Shown here: positions 5,987-8,652 of the stretch, in pieces
How the letters are laid out: every line of letters starts with the position of its first letter
Position numbering within the stretch: the stretch's first letter is position 1
Origin: Geminocystis sp050753365
GTDB taxonomy: Bacteria; Cyanobacteriota; Cyanobacteriia; Cyanobacteriales; Cyanobacteriaceae
Assembly: GCF_050753365.1 (NCBI RefSeq)
Contig: NZ_JBLZFY010000140.1
Location: 1 to 8,652 of the forward strand
DNA length: 8,652 nt
Direction: 5' to 3'
The notes under the pieces: model-generated
The model's input: the letters and a program-made list of their open reading frames with translations, nothing else
What the model was told of the DNA's origin: nothing
Database searches by the model: none
Program-made: the position numbers and the translations under genes

Positions 5987-6783
5987 CAAAGATATTTAAA
6001 AGCTAAACTCAGAAAATAAGTTAACCCTGATACGACAATAATAGTTGCTCCCGAAGTTAAATTAAAACTATAGGAGAGCCATAAACCGATTAAGATAAAG
6101 ATTATTCCTAAAATGCTACTCAATATCATCATTTGTTTGATTTCTCCCACAAATTGATTCGCTACGGCGGGAGGAATGGTTAATAAGGCGATTACCATGA
6201 TTAATCCTACCACTTGCATCACCATGACAATAGTAAGCGCGATCGAACCGATCAATAAAAGATATATAGTATTAACTGGGATATTGCGAGTAGTAGCAAA
6301 AATCGGATCAAAAGATATAGCTAATAATTCTTTATACAATAGACATACCATCAGGACAATAATGATGTCTAAAATCAGCATAATCCATAAATCTTGTCTT
6401 GGCACGGCGAGAATACTACCGAATAAATAACTCATCAAATTGGCTTTATAACCCTGAGTTAAGTCAATCAAAATAATACCTATACCCATTCCGATCGCCC
6501 ACATTGTGCCTATAATAGTATCAGAACGTTCCTTAGTTTTTTTTTCGACTATTCCCATGCCTAAACCTGATAATACAGCAAAGAGGATAGCGCCAATGAA
6601 AGGATTAAAGCCAAAAAAATAACCTAAACCGATACCACCATAGGCGGCATGGGCAATACCACCGCTAATAAAAACGATGCGATTGACTACCACAAAAGTA
6701 CCAATCACGCCACAGGCGATGCTAACTAAAACACCTGCCATGATGGCATTTTGCATAAATTCAAAGTTTAATAAATCGAGCAT
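5971..6783 (-). CDS. ABC-3 family metal transporter permease (ZnuB/MntB-like)
   Basis: This inner-membrane permease belongs to the ABC-3 family, which imports zinc, manganese or iron with a ZnuA-like binding protein and ZnuC-like ATPase. The 270-residue product is almost wholly hydrophobic, with about eight predicted membrane segments. It shows the family motifs ISGGIAHAAYGGIGLGY (39-55) and MQVVGLIMVIALLTIPPAVA (189-208). The start MLDLLNFEFMQNAIMAG is typical, though no Shine-Dalgarno is seen. It begins 21 bp after the asd stop, so read-through from asd is likely and may serve for expression. No binding protein or cognate ATPase is nearby; the downstream LivF-type ATPase is of a different subfamily. 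The metal cannot be told from this sequence. The C-terminus runs into a heptamer repeat. Confidence 0.9.
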   Translation of the reverse strand: MLDLLNFEFMQNAIMAGVLVSIACGVIGTFVVVNRIVFISGGIAHAAYGGIGLGYFFGFNPFIGAILFAVLSGLGMGIVEKKTKERSDTIIGTMWAIGMGIGIILIDLTQGYKANLMSYLFGSILAVPRQDLWIMLILDIIIVLMVCLLYKELLAISFDPIFATTRNIPVNTIYLLLIGSIALTIVMVMQVVGLIMVIALLTIPPAVANQFVGEIKQMMILSSILGIIFILIGLWLSYSFNLTSGATIIVVSGLTYFLSLAFKYLWGIKN

Positions 6784-6804
6784 GGGAAGGAAATATTTTG
6801 GTTT

Positions 6805-7824
6805 TTATTTAAGCCAATTTTTGGCAATTAATAACTCTGCTATTTGTACAGCATTTAAGGCAGCACCCTTGCGAATTTGATCACCACATAACCACAGTTC
6901 GATCGAATTTTCAGAGGAAATATCTTGTCTAATTCTACCTACTAAAACATCATCTTTTCCAGTGGCATCTATGGGCATAGGAAAATAATTTTTATCCCAA
7001 TTTTCTACTAATTTAACCCCCGAAGATTGACTAATAATTTCTCTAGCTTTATCCACAGAAAAAGGTTGCTCAAATTCCAAATTAATCGCCTCCGAATGAG
7101 CCCTTAACACTGGTACTCTTACGCAAGTGGCACTAATACGCAAACTATCGTCACCAAAAATCTTGCGAGTCTCGTTAACCATCTTCATTTCCTCTTCGCA
7201 GTAATGGTTATCCATCATAGGGGAGTTGTGAGGAAAGAGGTTGAAGGCTAAAGGATAAGGTAGTATTTCGGCAATGGGATTTTCGCCTTTAAGGATAGCT
7301 TGGCTTTGAATTTTCACTTCTTCCATCGCCCTTGCCCCTGCACCACTAGCGGATTGATAAGTAGAAACTATAATTCTTTTAATGGGTTGAATTTGATGTA
7401 ATGGATAGATAGCCACTCCCATTAAAATAGTTGTGCAATTGGGGTTAGCAATGATTCCTTGATGGTTTTTAGCATCTTCAGGATTGATTTCGGGTACAAC
7501 CAGGGGAACATCATCTCTCATGCGAAAAGCACTGGAGTTGTCAATCATAACTGCCCCTGATGATACGATCGAATCTGCCCATGCTTTAGAAGTTGAGCCT
7601 CCTGCGGAAGCTAAGACAATATCGACATTTTTAAAGGAATTTTCATCAACGGCTTGAACCTCAATTAACTCATCTTTAAAAGCGATTTTTTGTCCAGCCG
7701 ATCGAGGGGATGATAATAATTTTAACTCATTAATGGGAAAATTGCGTTCAATTAATAAATCAATAATTTCTGTACCTACAGCCCCCGTTGCCCCTAAAAT
7801 AGCAACATTTACTTGATTAGACAA
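6805..7824 (-). CDS. asd: Aspartate-semialdehyde dehydrogenase
   Basis: Asd reduces aspartyl-4-phosphate to aspartate-4-semialdehyde with NADPH, the branch point to lysine/diaminopimelate, threonine, methionine and isoleucine. The 339-residue product has normal length. The NADP-binding GATGAVG (11-17) is at the N-terminus. The nucleophile Cys130 is in NPNCTT, with Gln157 in STYQSASGAG. Arg236 and catalytic His243 lie in TCVRVPVLRAHSEA. The C-terminal GDQIRKGAALNAVQIAE is typical. The start is TTG at 7822-7824, chosen because GGGAGG stands 8 nt upstream, no ATG is nearby and homology begins at once. In many cyanobacteria asd is followed by dapA; here an ABC-3 metal permease follows at 21 bp instead. 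All key residues are intact. Confidence 0.97.
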   Translation of the reverse strand: MSNQVNVAILGATGAVGTEIIDLLIERNFPINELKLLSSPRSAGQKIAFKDELIEVQAVDENSFKNVDIVLASAGGSTSKAWADSIVSSGAVMIDNSSAFRMRDDVPLVVPEINPEDAKNHQGIIANPNCTTILMGVAIYPLHQIQPIKRIIVSTYQSASGAGARAMEEVKIQSQAILKGENPIAEILPYPLAFNLFPHNSPMMDNHYCEEEMKMVNETRKIFGDDSLRISATCVRVPVLRAHSEAINLEFEQPFSVDKAREIISQSSGVKLVENWDKNYFPMPIDATGKDDVLVGRIRQDISSENSIELWLCGDQIRKGAALNAVQIAELLIAKNWLK

Positions 7825-7832
7825 ATATTTTT

Positions 7833-7838
7833 CCTCCC
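7833..7838 (-). promoter_or_regulatory. Shine-Dalgarno that decides the TTG start of asd
   Basis: The coding strand reads GGGAGG eight bases upstream of TTG 7822-7824. No ATG or GTG lies at a suitable distance, so this site fixes the unusual start codon. A weak start codon behind a strong ribosome-binding site may tune expression. Confidence 0.7.
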
Positions 7839-7922
7839 TATTTATGTGATAATAATAAAAATTTATTTAAGAGAATATCTTTACTAAATATAGATGATCA
7901 ATTTCTAAACTTAAAATAATTT

Positions 7923-7950
7923 AATTGTTAATTGTTAATTGTTAATTGGT
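7923..7950. repeat. Heptamer tandem repeat (AATTGTT), four units
   Basis: Three identical AATTGTT units and a fourth variant (AATTGGT) run from 7923 to 7950 and touch the psb27 stop codon (7950-7952). This is the same period and near-same sequence as the arrays at 4642 and 5952, but with G instead of C at position 5. The 125-bp spacer between psb27 and asd otherwise shows only AT-rich sequence. Confidence 0.8.
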
Positions 7951-8360
7951 TAATAGCCTTTTTTGAGGGCAAATTCTACTTGTTTAAACTCCTGATTTAA
8001 ACGGCTTTTCAGTTTCTCAGGTAAGGGGCGACTACCGTAGGAAGTATAATAACCAGCTAAAGAATTAACGGCGGTTTGCATGGTAGTAAAAGATTTTAAA
8101 CCACTATAGTTACTATTTTTACGATAGCGAGAGATATAATCATTAATTTGTTGTCGTGCTTCCTTTTGAATATTTTTTTTTGTTTCCATGTCTGTATCTT
8201 CAGGAAGTTCGATCGCAGTGGTTAAGGTTTCCAATACAGTTAAGGTATCTTCAGTATATTTTCCTGTTAAATTAGCAGAAGCGGTATCTATATAACCGAC
8301 AAAACTAATCGTAACAACTAAAACTAACACGAGAATTTTTGATAATATAGATTTAATCAT
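7950..8360 (-). CDS. psb27: Photosystem II assembly protein Psb27
   Basis: Psb27 binds the lumenal side of CP43 in immature or damaged photosystem II and keeps the manganese cluster from assembling too early. The 136-residue product has the family's four-helix-bundle sequence: LTGKYTEDTLTVLETL, QINDYISRYRKN, the hallmark GLKSFTTMQTAVNSLAGYYT (about 83-102), and RPLPEKLKSRL. The N-terminus is a signal peptide: Lys-containing start, hydrophobic core (9-24) and an Ala-Ser-Ala site that would be cut after residue 29. Cyanobacterial Psb27 normally carries a lipobox cysteine there, but this protein has no cysteine at all. It should therefore be soluble in the lumen. Its start has only a weak Shine-Dalgarno. 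It is divergent from the Uma2 gene at 8498, with a 137-bp spacer. Family assignment is very secure. Confidence 0.96.
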   Translation of the reverse strand: MIKSILSKILVLVLVVTISFVGYIDTASANLTGKYTEDTLTVLETLTTAIELPEDTDMETKKNIQKEARQQINDYISRYRKNSNYSGLKSFTTMQTAVNSLAGYYTSYGSRPLPEKLKSRLNQEFKQVEFALKKGY

Positions 8361-8497
8361 TTTTATTTATAACGATGAGAATGTTATCCGTCATCCATAA
8401 TTTTATCAGTATAGGGTAATCTACTTGATCAACTCGATCGAACAGTTCTCTTATAATAAAAGTTATGATAGAAAAAAATTTACCAATAATGTAAATT

Positions 8498-8652
8498 ATG
8501 ACATCTTCTCTAACTTTAACTCCTGTTACAGAAAATCAACTTGACCTGAACCATGAGATAATATATCCTCAAGGAGAGTTTTGGAGTGATGAACCACCAT
8601 TGGAAACTTATCAACATTTACAGCAAATTATTATCTTGCTCAAATCCTTACA
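8498..8652 (+). CDS. Uma2 family (DUF820) protein, N-terminus only (runs off the window)
   Basis: From ATG 8498 the frame stays open for 51 codons to the window end. The segment IIYPQGEFWSDEPPLETYQH followed by LQQIIILLKSL resembles the N-terminal region of the longer cyanobacterial Uma2 subgroup (usually a PxGxxxSDEPPLETxxHxxQIxLL pattern). The nuclease core would lie beyond the window, so integrity cannot be judged. It differs from the shorter Uma2 protein at 2565-3143, so it is not a recent duplicate. The upstream TATAAT at 8452-8457 could be its -10 box, but no Shine-Dalgarno is seen. Subgroup assignment rests on a short motif recalled from the family. Confidence 0.72.
   Translation, partial: MTSSLTLTPVTENQLDLNHEIIYPQGEFWSDEPPLETYQHLQQIIILLKSL

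Noticed and set aside
5090..6783. A single ABC transporter made of the LivF-type ATPase and the ABC-3 permease
   Set aside because: The ATPase has LivF-specific features (VEQN, LLNNPQVAELYLG) and the permease belongs to the metal ABC-3 family, whose ATPases are of a different subfamily; a 164-bp gap with a possible promoter separates them.
6176..6880. Two plus-strand open frames opposite the metal permease and the asd end
   Set aside because: Both are shadows of the hydrophobic permease codons; no start signal or domain.
8421..8460. Consensus promoter for the gene at 8498
   Set aside because: TATAAT at 8452-8457 is good, but the nearest -35-like TTGATC (8425-8430) is 21 bp away, too far for a standard promoter; kept only as a note in the gene entry.

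Overview
The window is AT-rich chromosomal DNA from a cyanobacterium. Psb27, a photosystem II assembly factor, is encoded at 7950-8360. Two Uma2-family genes, a gene family greatly expanded in cyanobacteria, are present. The HIP1 core CGATCG occurs about 20 times, where base composition predicts about one. Low GC together with heptamer repeats and these gene sequences suggests a unicellular lineage such as Cyanobacterium or Geminocystis; that placement is inference.

Layout. Positions 1-946 (+): a polypyrimidine tract, a strong sigma70-type promoter, a leader with two overlapping mini-ORFs, speD (S-adenosylmethionine decarboxylase, polyamine synthesis), then a spacer with an inverted repeat and an extended -10 promoter. 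Positions 947-2485 (+): purH, the last two steps of IMP synthesis. Positions 2486-2570: a convergent gene end with a bidirectional hairpin whose 3' arm is repeated in tandem. From 2565 to 8360 every gene lies on the minus strand: a Uma2 nuclease-like gene, a 317-bp spacer with the probable right end of a dead IS200/IS605-type (TnpB) element, an orphan Tat/lipoprotein TRAP solute-binding protein, a small winged-helix protein, a LivF/NatE-type ABC ATPase, an orphan ABC-3 (ZnuB/MntB-like) metal permease, asd (aspartate-semialdehyde dehydrogenase, TTG start) and psb27. A second, divergent Uma2-type gene starts at 8498 and runs off the end.

Most genes are housekeeping and functionally unrelated. 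asd and the metal permease are only 21 bp apart and may be co-transcribed. Three transporter parts (TRAP binding protein, LivF-like ATPase, ABC-3 permease) come from three unrelated transporters, each without partners here. I see no convincing new multi-gene system. The best leads are a Psb27 without the lipobox cysteine, heptamer repeats overlapping the stop codons of three minus-strand genes, the TnpB-type relic, and the overlapping mini-ORFs ahead of speD.
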